Shown here in pieces: positions 53,097 to 60,702 of a stretch of 64,000 nt of DNA. Position 1 is the first letter of the stretch. Each line of letters starts with the position of its first letter. A program made the position numbers and the translations under genes. The stretch covers positions 1 through 64,000 of the forward strand of contig NZ_JAHBYG010000014.1 of the NCBI RefSeq assembly GCF_019636075.1, given 5' to 3'. The notes beneath the pieces were generated by a model. The model had not been told where the DNA came from and did not search any database. It worked only from the letters and a program-made list of their open reading frames with translations. The stretch is from Ferrovibrio sp. GTDB taxonomy: Bacteria > Pseudomonadota > Alphaproteobacteria > Ferrovibrionales > Ferrovibrionaceae.

Positions 53097-54407
53097 ATGG
53101 ATCAGATCCTGATTTCCGTCTTTCTCATCCTGGCGCTGTTCGCCATCCTGGCCACCGGCCTGTGGATCGGCCTGGGCCTGATCGCCTGCGGCTGGCTGGC
53201 GATGGAATTGTTCACCACCCGCCCGGTGGGCGATGCCATGGTGACCACCATCTTCGGCTCCAGCACCAGTTGGACCCTCACCGCCCTGCCGATGTTCATC
53301 TGGATGGGCGAAATCCTGTTCCGAACCCGATTGTCGGAAGACATGTTCCGTGGCCTGGCGCCATGGATGACACGCCTGCCCGGTCGCCTGGTGCATACCA
53401 ACGTGATCGGCTGCACCATCTTCGCCGCCGTGTCGGGCTCGTCGGCCGCCACCTGCGCCACCATCGGCAAGATGAGCATCCCGGAACTGCGCCAGCGCGG
53501 ATATCCGGAAACCATCGTGGTGGGCAGCCTCGCCGGCGCCGGCACGCTGGGCCTGCTGATTCCGCCCTCGCTGATCATGATCGTGTATGGCGTGGCCGCC
53601 GAAGTGTCGATCGCCAAGCTGTTCATCGCCGGCGTGTTTCCCGGCATCCTGCTGGCCGCTTTGTTCATGGGCTATATCATGGTCTGGTCGCTGCTCAACC
53701 GCGACAAGATCCCGGAGCCGACAGAGCGCTTCAGCTTTACCCAGAAAGTCTGGGCTTCGCGCCATCTGCTGCCCACGGTGGGCCTGATCCTCGCCGTGCT
53801 GGGCTCGATCTATACCGGCATCGCCACCGCCACCGAAGCCGCAGCGCTCGGCGTGGTGGGCGCATTGGTGATTTCGGCAGCGCAGCGCAGCCTGACCATC
53901 GGCACCTTCATCGAAAGCCTGCTGGGTGCCACCCGGCTTTCCTGCATGATCGGCCTGATCCTGGCCGGCGCGGCCTTCCTCACGCTCGCCATGGGCTTCA
54001 CCGGCCTGCCACGGCATCTGGCGGATTGGATCGCCACGATGGGCTTCAGCCCGGCCATGTTGATCATCGTGCTGATGGTGTTCTACATCATGCTCGGCTG
54101 TTTCCTGGATGGCATCTCGATGGTGGTGCTCACCATGGCGGTGGTGCTGCCGATGATCGAGCGCGCCGGCATCGACCTGATCTGGTTCGGCATCTTCGTG
54201 GTGCTGGTGGTGGAGATGGCACAAATCACCCCGCCGGTGGGCTTCAACCTATTCGTGCTGCAAGGCATGACCGGCCATCAGATCACCTATATCGCCCGGG
54301 TTGCCCTGCCATTCTTCCTGCTGATGGTGGTGGCGGTGGCGTTGATCTTCATTTTCCCGGAGATCGTCACCTGGCTGCCGGACCAGATGCTCGGCCCGGC
54401 GCGTTGA
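53097..54407 (+). CDS. dctM: TRAP transporter large permease DctM
   Basis: Catalytic membrane subunit of the sodium-coupled transporter, 436 residues and about 12 membrane segments. It carries VSGSSAATCATIGKMSIPELRQRGYPE, GSLAGAGTLGLLIPPSLIMIVYG, GVFPGILLAALFM and FLDGISMVVLTMAVVLP, all diagnostic of DctM. It follows dctQ by 6 bp and is followed 53 bp later by a RidA gene. Confidence 0.96.
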   Translation: MDQILISVFLILALFAILATGLWIGLGLIACGWLAMELFTTRPVGDAMVTTIFGSSTSWTLTALPMFIWMGEILFRTRLSEDMFRGLAPWMTRLPGRLVHTNVIGCTIFAAVSGSSAATCATIGKMSIPELRQRGYPETIVVGSLAGAGTLGLLIPPSLIMIVYGVAAEVSIAKLFIAGVFPGILLAALFMGYIMVWSLLNRDKIPEPTERFSFTQKVWASRHLLPTVGLILAVLGSIYTGIATATEAAALGVVGALVISAAQRSLTIGTFIESLLGATRLSCMIGLILAGAAFLTLAMGFTGLPRHLADWIATMGFSPAMLIIVLMVFYIMLGCFLDGISMVVLTMAVVLPMIERAGIDLIWFGIFVVLVVEMAQITPPVGFNLFVLQGMTGHQITYIARVALPFFLLMVVAVALIFIFPEIVTWLPDQMLGPAR

Positions 54408-54460
54408 ACCGCACCGGCATCTGGGTATGGTGTTTGCGTAAAATTGCGCAGGAGTGAAGA

Positions 54461-54814
54461 ATGCTTCCGATCAAACGCTTCCCGGGCAGCGCGCCGGGGC
54501 GCAGCAGCATCGTTGCCCATGCTGGATTGGTCTACACCGTGGTGACGGCCGACACCTATGAACTGGACATGACCCGGCAGACCCGGGAGGCCCTGGCCAA
54601 CCTGGATCGGCAACTGGCGGAAGCCGGCACCGACAAATCCCGCCTGCTGCAAACCACGATCTATCTGGCCGACATGGCGCGCAAGCCGGAAATGAATGCG
54701 GTCTGGCTGGAATGGGTGGACCACGACAATCCGCCGCAACGCGCCTGCGTGGGTGCCGAACTGGAAGAAGGCGACCTGATCGAGATCATCGCCATCGCCG
54801 CCAGCAAGGAATGA
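54461..54814 (+). CDS. RidA-family enamine/imine deaminase
   Basis: A 117-residue chorismate-mutase-like fold protein. It has the RidA segments TREALANLDRQLAEAGTDKSRLLQTTIYLADM and RACVGAELEEGDLIEI. Members hydrolyse 2-aminoacrylate or other imines that arise in amino-acid metabolism. The conserved Arg is in QRACV. It comes after the TRAP genes on the same strand, near a transaminase, which suggests a shared amino-compound pathway. Confidence 0.88.
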   Translation: MLPIKRFPGSAPGRSSIVAHAGLVYTVVTADTYELDMTRQTREALANLDRQLAEAGTDKSRLLQTTIYLADMARKPEMNAVWLEWVDHDNPPQRACVGAELEEGDLIEIIAIAASKE

Positions 54815-54820
54815 GCTGCG

Positions 54821-55369
54821 TCAGAAACTGGGCGGTGTGCAGGCGCTGATCAATTCGCAAGGCTCGCTGCCGATCACGCGAAAGCGGTGCGGCTGCTGGC
54901 TTTCGAAATAATAGGCATCGCCGGGGCCGAGCACCCGGCTGTTGCCGGCCACCGTCACCTCCAGCCGGCCCTTCAGGATCACGCCGCCCTCTTCGCCGCG
55001 ATGCTTCAGCGGCACGCGGCCGGTATCGGCGCCAGGTGCATAACGCTCCACCAGAATCTGCAGCGCACGTCCGCTGAGATCGCCGCCCACCTGGCGATAG
55101 CTGATCTTGCCTTTGCCCACCTCCAGCAATTCGTCGGCGCCATAGAAGGCCTGGCGCGGCGCCGGCAATTCCAGCGCAAAGAATTCCGCCAGGCTCATCG
55201 GCAGGCCATCCAGCACCCGCTTCAACGCGCCCACCGAGGGATTCACCCGGTTGGCCTCGATCAGCGAAATGGTGGCATTGGTAACGCCGGCCCGGCGCGA
55301 CAATTCGCGCTGCGACAGCTTACGCATCTGACGCACCGCCTTCAGCCTGCCGCCAATATCGATCTCCAT
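54821..55369 (-). CDS. XRE-cupin transcriptional regulator (PuuR-like)
   Basis: A 182-residue regulator with an N-terminal helix-turn-helix (GRLKAVRQMRKLSQRELSRRAGVTNATISLIEANR) and a C-terminal cupin (LKHRGEEGGVILKGRLEVTV, FESQQPHRFRV). This is the architecture of PuuR and related repressors of amine and amino-acid catabolism. It is divergent from the transaminase gene and convergent with ridA, so control of the transaminase, and perhaps of the TRAP operon, is likely. An AT-rich region at 55385-55440 with AACATTGTT lies between it and its target. Confidence 0.9.
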   Translation of the reverse strand: MEIDIGGRLKAVRQMRKLSQRELSRRAGVTNATISLIEANRVNPSVGALKRVLDGLPMSLAEFFALELPAPRQAFYGADELLEVGKGKISYRQVGGDLSGRALQILVERYAPGADTGRVPLKHRGEEGGVILKGRLEVTVAGNSRVLGPGDAYYFESQQPHRFRVIGSEPCELISACTPPSF

Positions 55370-55517
55370 TGCCCGCTCCGCCTGTTTCGGGTGTTTATTA
55401 TCTTTAACATTGTTCTATTTGCCACATCAATTTCAAGAGCTTAGCCCATGGCATAAAAGCGTTGTTTTGCCAGAGCCTGGCGCCCAGAATGCCGGCGCTT
55501 TATTGGAGGAGACGACC

Positions 55518-56843
55518 ATGGCGCAAACTGCAGCGGTACCGAACGATCTGGATTCCTGGTGGATGCCGTTCACGGCCAACCGGCAATTCAAGGCCAATCC
55601 GCGCCTGCTGGTGGGCGCCAAGGACATGCATTACATCAGCCATGACGGTCGCCGCGTGCTGGATGGCTGCGCCGGGCTTTGGTGTGTGAATGCCGGCCAT
55701 AACCGCGATTCGATCGTGAAGGCCGTACAGGCCCAGGCCGCCGAGATGGATTTCGCGCCCAGCTTCCAGATGGGCCATCCCAAGGCTTTCGAATTCGCTG
55801 CCCGGCTGGCCAATCTGGCGCCCGGCGACCTGAACCATGTGTTCTTCGCCAATTCCGGTTCGGAAGCAGTGGATACCGCGCTGAAGATCGCCCTGGCCTA
55901 TCACCGCGCACGCGGCGATGGCGCCCGTACCCGGCTGATCGGCCGCGAACGCGGCTATCATGGCGTGGGCTTCGGCGGCATCAGCGTGGGCGGCATCGTG
56001 GCCAACCGCAAGGTGTTCGGCCCCATGCTGGCCGGCGTGGATCATCTGCCGCATACCCATTCGCTGAAGGACATGGCGTTTTCGCGCGGCCTGCCCGATT
56101 GGGGCGCGCATCTGGCGGAAGACCTGGAACGCATCGTCGCGCTGCATGACGCCAGCACCATCGCGGCCGTGATCGTGGAGCCGGTTGCGGGTTCCACCGG
56201 CGTGCTGCCGCCGCCCAAGGGCTATCTGAAACGCCTGCGCGAAATCTGCGACAAGCATGGCATCCTGCTGATCTTCGATGAAGTGATCACCGGCTTCGGT
56301 CGCCTCGGTTCGGCCTTTGCCGCCGAAACCTTCGGCGTGCTGCCGGATTTGATGACCACCGCCAAGGGCCTGACCAATGCAGCAGTGCCGGCAGCAGCGG
56401 TGTTCACCCGCAAGCATGTGCATGATGCCTTCATGCAGGGCCCGGAACACATGATCGAACTGTTCCACGGCTACACCTATTCGGCCCATCCGCTGGCCTG
56501 CGCCGCCGGCCTTGCCACGCTGGATGTGTATCGCGATGAAGGCCTGTTCGAGAATGCCAAGGCATTGAGCCCCTATTGGGAAGATGGCGTGCACAGCCTG
56601 AAGGGCACCCGCAATGTGATCGACCTGCGCAATGTGGGCATCATGGCGGCGGTGGAACTGGCGCCGCGCCCCGATGCCCCCACCAAGCGCGGCTACGACG
56701 TGTTCGTGAAATGCTTCGAACGCGGCCTGCTGGTGCGCCTGACCGGCGACACCATCGCGCTGTCGCCGCCGCTGATCCTCACCAAGGCGCATATCGACGA
56801 AGCCTTCGGGATTCTGCGCGAAGTCATCACAAGCGTGGACTAA
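55518..56843 (+). CDS. Omega-amino acid:pyruvate / beta-alanine transaminase
   Basis: PLP-dependent class III aminotransferase, 441 residues. Segments DSWWMPFTANRQFKANPRLLV, GHPKAFEFAARLANLAPGDLNHVFFANSGSEAVDTALKIA-type block, IAAVIVEPVAGSTGVLPPPKGYL, LIFDEVITGFGRLG and FHGYTYSAHPLACAAGL closely follow the Pseudomonas omega-amino acid:pyruvate enzyme (BauA type). The PLP Lys is expected in TTAKGLTN. A GGAGGAG site precedes the ATG. The stop lies in a tandem array (56833-56892). It probably deaminates beta-alanine or another omega-amino acid. Confidence 0.92.
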   Translation: MAQTAAVPNDLDSWWMPFTANRQFKANPRLLVGAKDMHYISHDGRRVLDGCAGLWCVNAGHNRDSIVKAVQAQAAEMDFAPSFQMGHPKAFEFAARLANLAPGDLNHVFFANSGSEAVDTALKIALAYHRARGDGARTRLIGRERGYHGVGFGGISVGGIVANRKVFGPMLAGVDHLPHTHSLKDMAFSRGLPDWGAHLAEDLERIVALHDASTIAAVIVEPVAGSTGVLPPPKGYLKRLREICDKHGILLIFDEVITGFGRLGSAFAAETFGVLPDLMTTAKGLTNAAVPAAAVFTRKHVHDAFMQGPEHMIELFHGYTYSAHPLACAAGLATLDVYRDEGLFENAKALSPYWEDGVHSLKGTRNVIDLRNVGIMAAVELAPRPDAPTKRGYDVFVKCFERGLLVRLTGDTIALSPPLILTKAHIDEAFGILREVITSVD

Positions 56844-56892
56844 ACCGGGTTGGCGTGGACTAAACCAGGTTGGCGTAGACTAAGCTTGGCTG
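56833..56892. repeat. Three 20-bp tandem units across the transaminase stop codon
   Basis: Units GCGTGGACTAAACCGGGTTG at 56833-56852, a copy with one change at 56853-56872 and a more diverged copy at 56873-56892, then a partial fourth (ACGTGGATCGAACC). The TAA at 56841-56843 lies in unit 1; the copies carry stop codons at +20 and +40 in other frames. Confidence 0.85.
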
Positions 56893-56923
56893 ACGTGGAT
56901 CGAACCACCACGCTGTTTGGCAT

Positions 56924-56968
56924 GAATTCCGGGCGGACGGTAACATAGCACCGCATCGCCCGGAATTC
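56924..56968. terminator. 12-bp inverted repeat after the transaminase gene
   Basis: GAATTCCGGGCG (56924-56935) and CGCCCGGAATTC (56957-56968) are perfect inverse copies with a 21-nt loop. There is no T-tract, so it may be a Rho-linked or mRNA-protecting structure, or a control site for the downstream exporter gene starting 88 bp later. Confidence 0.5.
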
Positions 56969-57055
56969 CGCTTCGGCTGGCTGGACCCTGCCCTCCGCCC
57001 GGGGCAATATGCCTGGGTCTTTGATTGCAGCCATTCATCCCCTCCCCCACCACTC

Positions 57056-58546
57056 ATGTCCGCTCCCTCACCATCGCCGCAGCCCGCTCCAGGGCCTGGG
57101 CTCGCGTCGTTTTTGGCGGTCTTTCCCTCGATCATGCTGCCGATGTTTCTGGCCATGGTCGACAGCACGATCGTAACCACCGCACTCTCCCAGATCGCCG
57201 CCGATCTGGGCGGCGTGGAACGCATTCCCTGGATCATCGTGTCGTATCTGATCTCGGCGGCCATCGTTACGCCGGTCTATGGCCGCTTGGGCGATGTGCT
57301 GGGCCGCCGCCGCCTGATGGCCGTGGCGCTGGTGATCGCCATGCTGGGCACGGTTTTATGCTCGATGGCGCAGAGCATGGAAATGCTGATCTTCTCGCGG
57401 ATGCTGCACGGCCTGGGCAGCGGCGGGTTGATGACCCTGTCGCAGGCACTGATCGGCCAAGCCGTGCCGCCGCATGATCGCGCGCGCTATCAGGGCTATC
57501 TGGCCGGTGTGGCGGTTTGCGCCAGTGCCTTCGGGCCGGTGGCGGGTGGCTTTCTCACCGAGCATTTCGGCTGGCGTTCGATCTTCCTGGTGAACATCCC
57601 GCTGATCCTGCTGGCCATCGGCCTGGTATTCCGACTGCCGCCGCGCAGCACGCCGCGCGAACCTTTCCGCTTCGATTTTTTCGGCCTGCTGCTGTTTGCC
57701 GCCTTCATCAGTGCGCTGCTGATGCTGTTGGAGCAATTGCGGCGCTGGAACAACATCGAACCCTGGCTGCTGATCTGCCTGCTGGGCATCATCGCCAGCA
57801 CATTTCCGCTATTGCTGTGGCAGGAGCGGCGGGTGAAGCATCCGTTGCTGCCGATCCCGCTGTTGAGCAACCCCACCATCTGGCGCAGCGATGTGCTGGC
57901 AATGTGCCATGGCGGATTGTTCGTATCGATGCTCACCTTCGTGCCGATCTATTTCAGCACGGTGCGCGGCATGTCGGCCGCCGAAATGGGCCTGCTGTTG
58001 CTGCCCACCACGATGGGGGTGGGGGTGGGATCGATCCTCACCGGACAAATCGTCAGTCGCACCCATCGCACCGCGATCATGCCTTCCATCGGCCTGATCT
58101 TCACAACCCTGCTGCTGCTCGGCCTGGCCTTGACCATCGACCAGATGGAAAGCCATACCGTCGGCCTGGCTTTCGGCCTGGTATCGCTCACGCTTGGTAC
58201 GGTGATGGGCGTGGTGCAGGTGAGCGTGCAATCCGAGGCCACGCCCGGGATGATCGGCATTGCCGCCGCCAGCGTGCAGCTATCGCGTTCGGTGGGCGCC
58301 GCGATCGGCACGGCGCTGGCCGGCAGCTTGCTGTTTGCCCTGGTATCGGCCAGCGGCCTGGTGGATGCGGCAACCCTGCAGGCGATCCTGCAAGGCGGCA
58401 CCAGCCTTTCGGCGATGGATGCCGCCAAGGTGGCAGCATTGCGTGCCGAAATCAGCGGCAGCTACCGCTATGTGTTTCTGCTGCTAGCGCTTTACGGCGC
58501 CCTCGGCTGCTTCATGGCATGGAGCCTGCCGCGCCGGCATGTATAG
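57056..58546 (+). CDS. DHA2-family multidrug exporter (MFS, EmrB/QacA type)
   Basis: Inner-membrane drug:proton antiporter of 496 residues with about 14 hydrophobic segments. It has LAMVDSTIVTTALSQIAADLGG (motif D1), GRLGDVLGRRRLMAVAL (motif A) and VAGGFLTEHFGWRSIFLVNIP (motif C region), characteristic of 14-segment DHA2 proteins. No EmrA membrane-fusion partner or regulator is adjacent. The leader is C-rich with no obvious ribosome site before ATG 57056. Confidence 0.92.
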   Translation: MSAPSPSPQPAPGPGLASFLAVFPSIMLPMFLAMVDSTIVTTALSQIAADLGGVERIPWIIVSYLISAAIVTPVYGRLGDVLGRRRLMAVALVIAMLGTVLCSMAQSMEMLIFSRMLHGLGSGGLMTLSQALIGQAVPPHDRARYQGYLAGVAVCASAFGPVAGGFLTEHFGWRSIFLVNIPLILLAIGLVFRLPPRSTPREPFRFDFFGLLLFAAFISALLMLLEQLRRWNNIEPWLLICLLGIIASTFPLLLWQERRVKHPLLPIPLLSNPTIWRSDVLAMCHGGLFVSMLTFVPIYFSTVRGMSAAEMGLLLLPTTMGVGVGSILTGQIVSRTHRTAIMPSIGLIFTTLLLLGLALTIDQMESHTVGLAFGLVSLTLGTVMGVVQVSVQSEATPGMIGIAAASVQLSRSVGAAIGTALAGSLLFALVSASGLVDAATLQAILQGGTSLSAMDAAKVAALRAEISGSYRYVFLLLALYGALGCFMAWSLPRRHV

Positions 58547-58606
58547 CCGGCGCGAAAATGGGGAACCTGCCGCGCCGACACGTGTAGCCAGCGCAAAAAA
58601 AATAAC
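58525..58606. repeat. 41-bp imperfect duplication of the exporter gene 3' end
   Basis: CCTGCCGCGCCGGCATGTAT (58525 on) is repeated in diverged form at 58566. Each copy encodes LPRRHV followed by TAG; the real stop is 58544-58546, and the second LPRRHV-stop is in another frame because 41 is not a multiple of three. Confidence 0.8.
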
Positions 58607-58612
58607 CGATCC

Positions 58613-59212
58613 TCAATCCTTCAGCGCGCGCGCCAGGAAATCCAGCCGGTCCTGGCCCCAGAAGACCTCTCCATCCAGCACATAGGAAGGCGCGCCGAAC
58701 ACGCCAGCCGCCAGCGCGGCCTCGGCATTGGCGGCATAGGCTGCCTTCACATCCTCGCGTTCAGCCGCCTGAGCAAGCGCTGCCGCATCCAGGCCGCAGG
58801 CCGTGGCCACCCGGGCCTGGGTTTCGGGGGCGGCGATATCGGCATCCTCTGCCCAGACCGCGCGCATGAAGCCATGCGCCAACGCCAAGGCGCCCTCCTG
58901 GCCAGCCAGTTGCGCGGCCACCACCATGCGGGCGGCCTGGGCCTCGGCGGTGGGAAAGAATTTCGGCTGCAGGTTCAAGGGCAGGCCGAGAAAACTGCGC
59001 CAACGCTTCAGCTCGGTCATGCGATAGGCCTGGCGCTGCGGCGCGCGCTTGGCCAGCGGCAGGCCACCACTGGCGGGAAATACCGTACCGGCATCCATCG
59101 GCCGCACATTCACCACAAGGTTATGCGCCCGCGCCAGATCGGCGAAACGCGCCGAGCCCAGATAGGCCCAGGGCGAGGCGAGAAAAATATAATAATCGAT
59201 GGTTTGCGGCAT
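58613..59212 (-). CDS. 2-hydroxychromene-2-carboxylate isomerase-like / DsbA-fold protein
   Basis: GST-kappa/DsbA-fold protein of 199 residues, as for HCCA isomerase (NahD type). It has DYYIFLASPWAYLGSARF, with Ser in place of the thiol Cys, LPLNLQPKFFP, and GVFGAPSYVLDGEVFWGQDRLDFL, all typical. Biochemically it could isomerise 2-hydroxychromene-2-carboxylate in naphthalene breakdown or use glutathione on another substrate; no naphthalene genes are nearby. Confidence 0.88.
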   Translation of the reverse strand: MPQTIDYYIFLASPWAYLGSARFADLARAHNLVVNVRPMDAGTVFPASGGLPLAKRAPQRQAYRMTELKRWRSFLGLPLNLQPKFFPTAEAQAARMVVAAQLAGQEGALALAHGFMRAVWAEDADIAAPETQARVATACGLDAAALAQAAEREDVKAAYAANAEAALAAGVFGAPSYVLDGEVFWGQDRLDFLARALKD

Positions 59213-59233
59213 CGGGATTTCCTCGGTTTTTGT

Positions 59234-60556
59234 TTATTGCAATCCACGCAGGCGCTGAAACTGCTTCAATGCGTAGGAATCGGTCATGCCGCTGACATGA
59301 TCGGTCACATCCAGCAGCCAATCGTAGCGCGCAGCGGCCGGATCCGGCTGGCGCGGCATCAACCGCAGCAAAGCGCGGTCGCGCGGTGCCAGTTCGGCCT
59401 CATTGCCACCGGCACGCTCGAAAGCGGCATGAGCGGCACAGAAGGCTTCCAGCAGGCTGACCAGGATTTCGCCGCCCATCACTTCGGTCTGGAACCGATC
59501 GCGGGTTTCGAAAATACGCTCGCGCGTGAAGCCGGCAATCTCGGCCAGATGCGGCGCCGAGGGCGTGCGCGACAACAGATCGCCACTGAAGCTACCGGCG
59601 AGAATTTCCTGCTCATGCCGCAGGAAAACCTCCACTGCCTGGTCGATCAGGCCGCCGATCGCCTTGGCGCGCAGATAGGCGATGCGCCAGGGTTTATCCT
59701 CGATCTCGCCATAGCGCGGCGGCAGCATGGGCAGCAGGCGGCGCAGACGGCTTTCGGCATCATCGAACCCGATGCGGCCCAGCTTGAAGCCATCTTCCAC
59801 ATCCACCACCGAATAGCAGATGTCGTCGGCTGCCTCGACCAGATAGGTGAGCGGATGCCGCGCATGGCGGCCGCCGCCCAGCGCCAGCAGCCCCGCCGCA
59901 TCGGCCACTTCGGCAAAGGCATCCGCCTCGGCCTGGAAGAAGCCGAATTTCGGGTGCGCCGGATCGGCGGCCAGGCTGCCATGGGGATATTTCATGAAGG
60001 TGCCGAGCGTGGCGCAGGTCAGCCGCAGGCCGCCGGCATCGCGCCAGTTCTGCAGGCGCGTGAGTACGCGAAAGCCCTGGGCATTGCCCTCGAATGCCAG
60101 CAGATCGGCGCGCTGTGCGGCGCTCAGGCCCTCCAGATAGACCGCGCCGGCGCCCGAGCGGAACCAATGCTGCACCGTGGCTTCGCCGAAATGGCCGAAA
60201 GGCGGATTGCCGATATCATGGCCGATACAGGCCGCCGCCACGATATGGCCGAACTCGGCCGCCGTGATGCCGCCCAGATCCTCGCGCAGCTCGGCGCGCT
60301 GGGCCACCACTTCGCCTACCTGCGCACCCAGCGAACGGCCGACCGACGACACTTCCAGCGAATGGGTGAGCCGGTTGCGCACATAATCGCTTTCCGGCAG
60401 CGAATGTACCTGGGTCTTGTCCTGCAAGCGGCGGAAAGCGGAGCAGAATACCACGCGATCCCAATCCTTCTGAAAAGGGTTGCGGGTGGGGGTAACCGGC
60501 TCGGCACCTGTATGGCCAAGCCGGCGCGGAGACAGCAATCGGCGCCAGGACATCAT
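59234..60556 (-). CDS. dgt: Deoxyguanosinetriphosphate triphosphohydrolase
   Basis: HD-domain enzyme that cleaves dGTP to deoxyguanosine and triphosphate. About 440 residues, the Dgt class. The N-terminus has PFQKDWDRVVFCSAFRRLQDKTQVHSL and RNRLTHSLEVSSVGRSLG, and the metal site is GHDIGNPPFGHFGE. I use ATG 60554-60556 (MMSWRRLLSP) since longer frames lack homology. It is divergent from the histidine kinase and 21 bp upstream of the isomerase gene on the same strand. Confidence 0.95.
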   Translation of the reverse strand: MMSWRRLLSPRRLGHTGAEPVTPTRNPFQKDWDRVVFCSAFRRLQDKTQVHSLPESDYVRNRLTHSLEVSSVGRSLGAQVGEVVAQRAELREDLGGITAAEFGHIVAAACIGHDIGNPPFGHFGEATVQHWFRSGAGAVYLEGLSAAQRADLLAFEGNAQGFRVLTRLQNWRDAGGLRLTCATLGTFMKYPHGSLAADPAHPKFGFFQAEADAFAEVADAAGLLALGGGRHARHPLTYLVEAADDICYSVVDVEDGFKLGRIGFDDAESRLRRLLPMLPPRYGEIEDKPWRIAYLRAKAIGGLIDQAVEVFLRHEQEILAGSFSGDLLSRTPSAPHLAEIAGFTRERIFETRDRFQTEVMGGEILVSLLEAFCAAHAAFERAGGNEAELAPRDRALLRLMPRQPDPAAARYDWLLDVTDHVSGMTDSYALKQFQRLRGLQ

Positions 60557-60702
60557 CCCGGCAGATTGCAGAATCCCCGTCCGGGCTACAAGCCTGCGGC
60601 GAAGCCCGGAGCGATTTTCGCATCGCTTCGAGGCGCGGCTATTCCTTTTTTCCGGCGCCGGTTCCACACTGGCCGCCGCAGGGAGCGTGGGAACGGCACG
60701 AG

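Noticed and set aside
52451-54457. 668-codon open frame overlapping dctQ and dctM
   Set aside because: It is rich in Arg, His and Pro, matches no family, and lies over two genes with clear motifs in another frame; it is a high-GC frame shadow.
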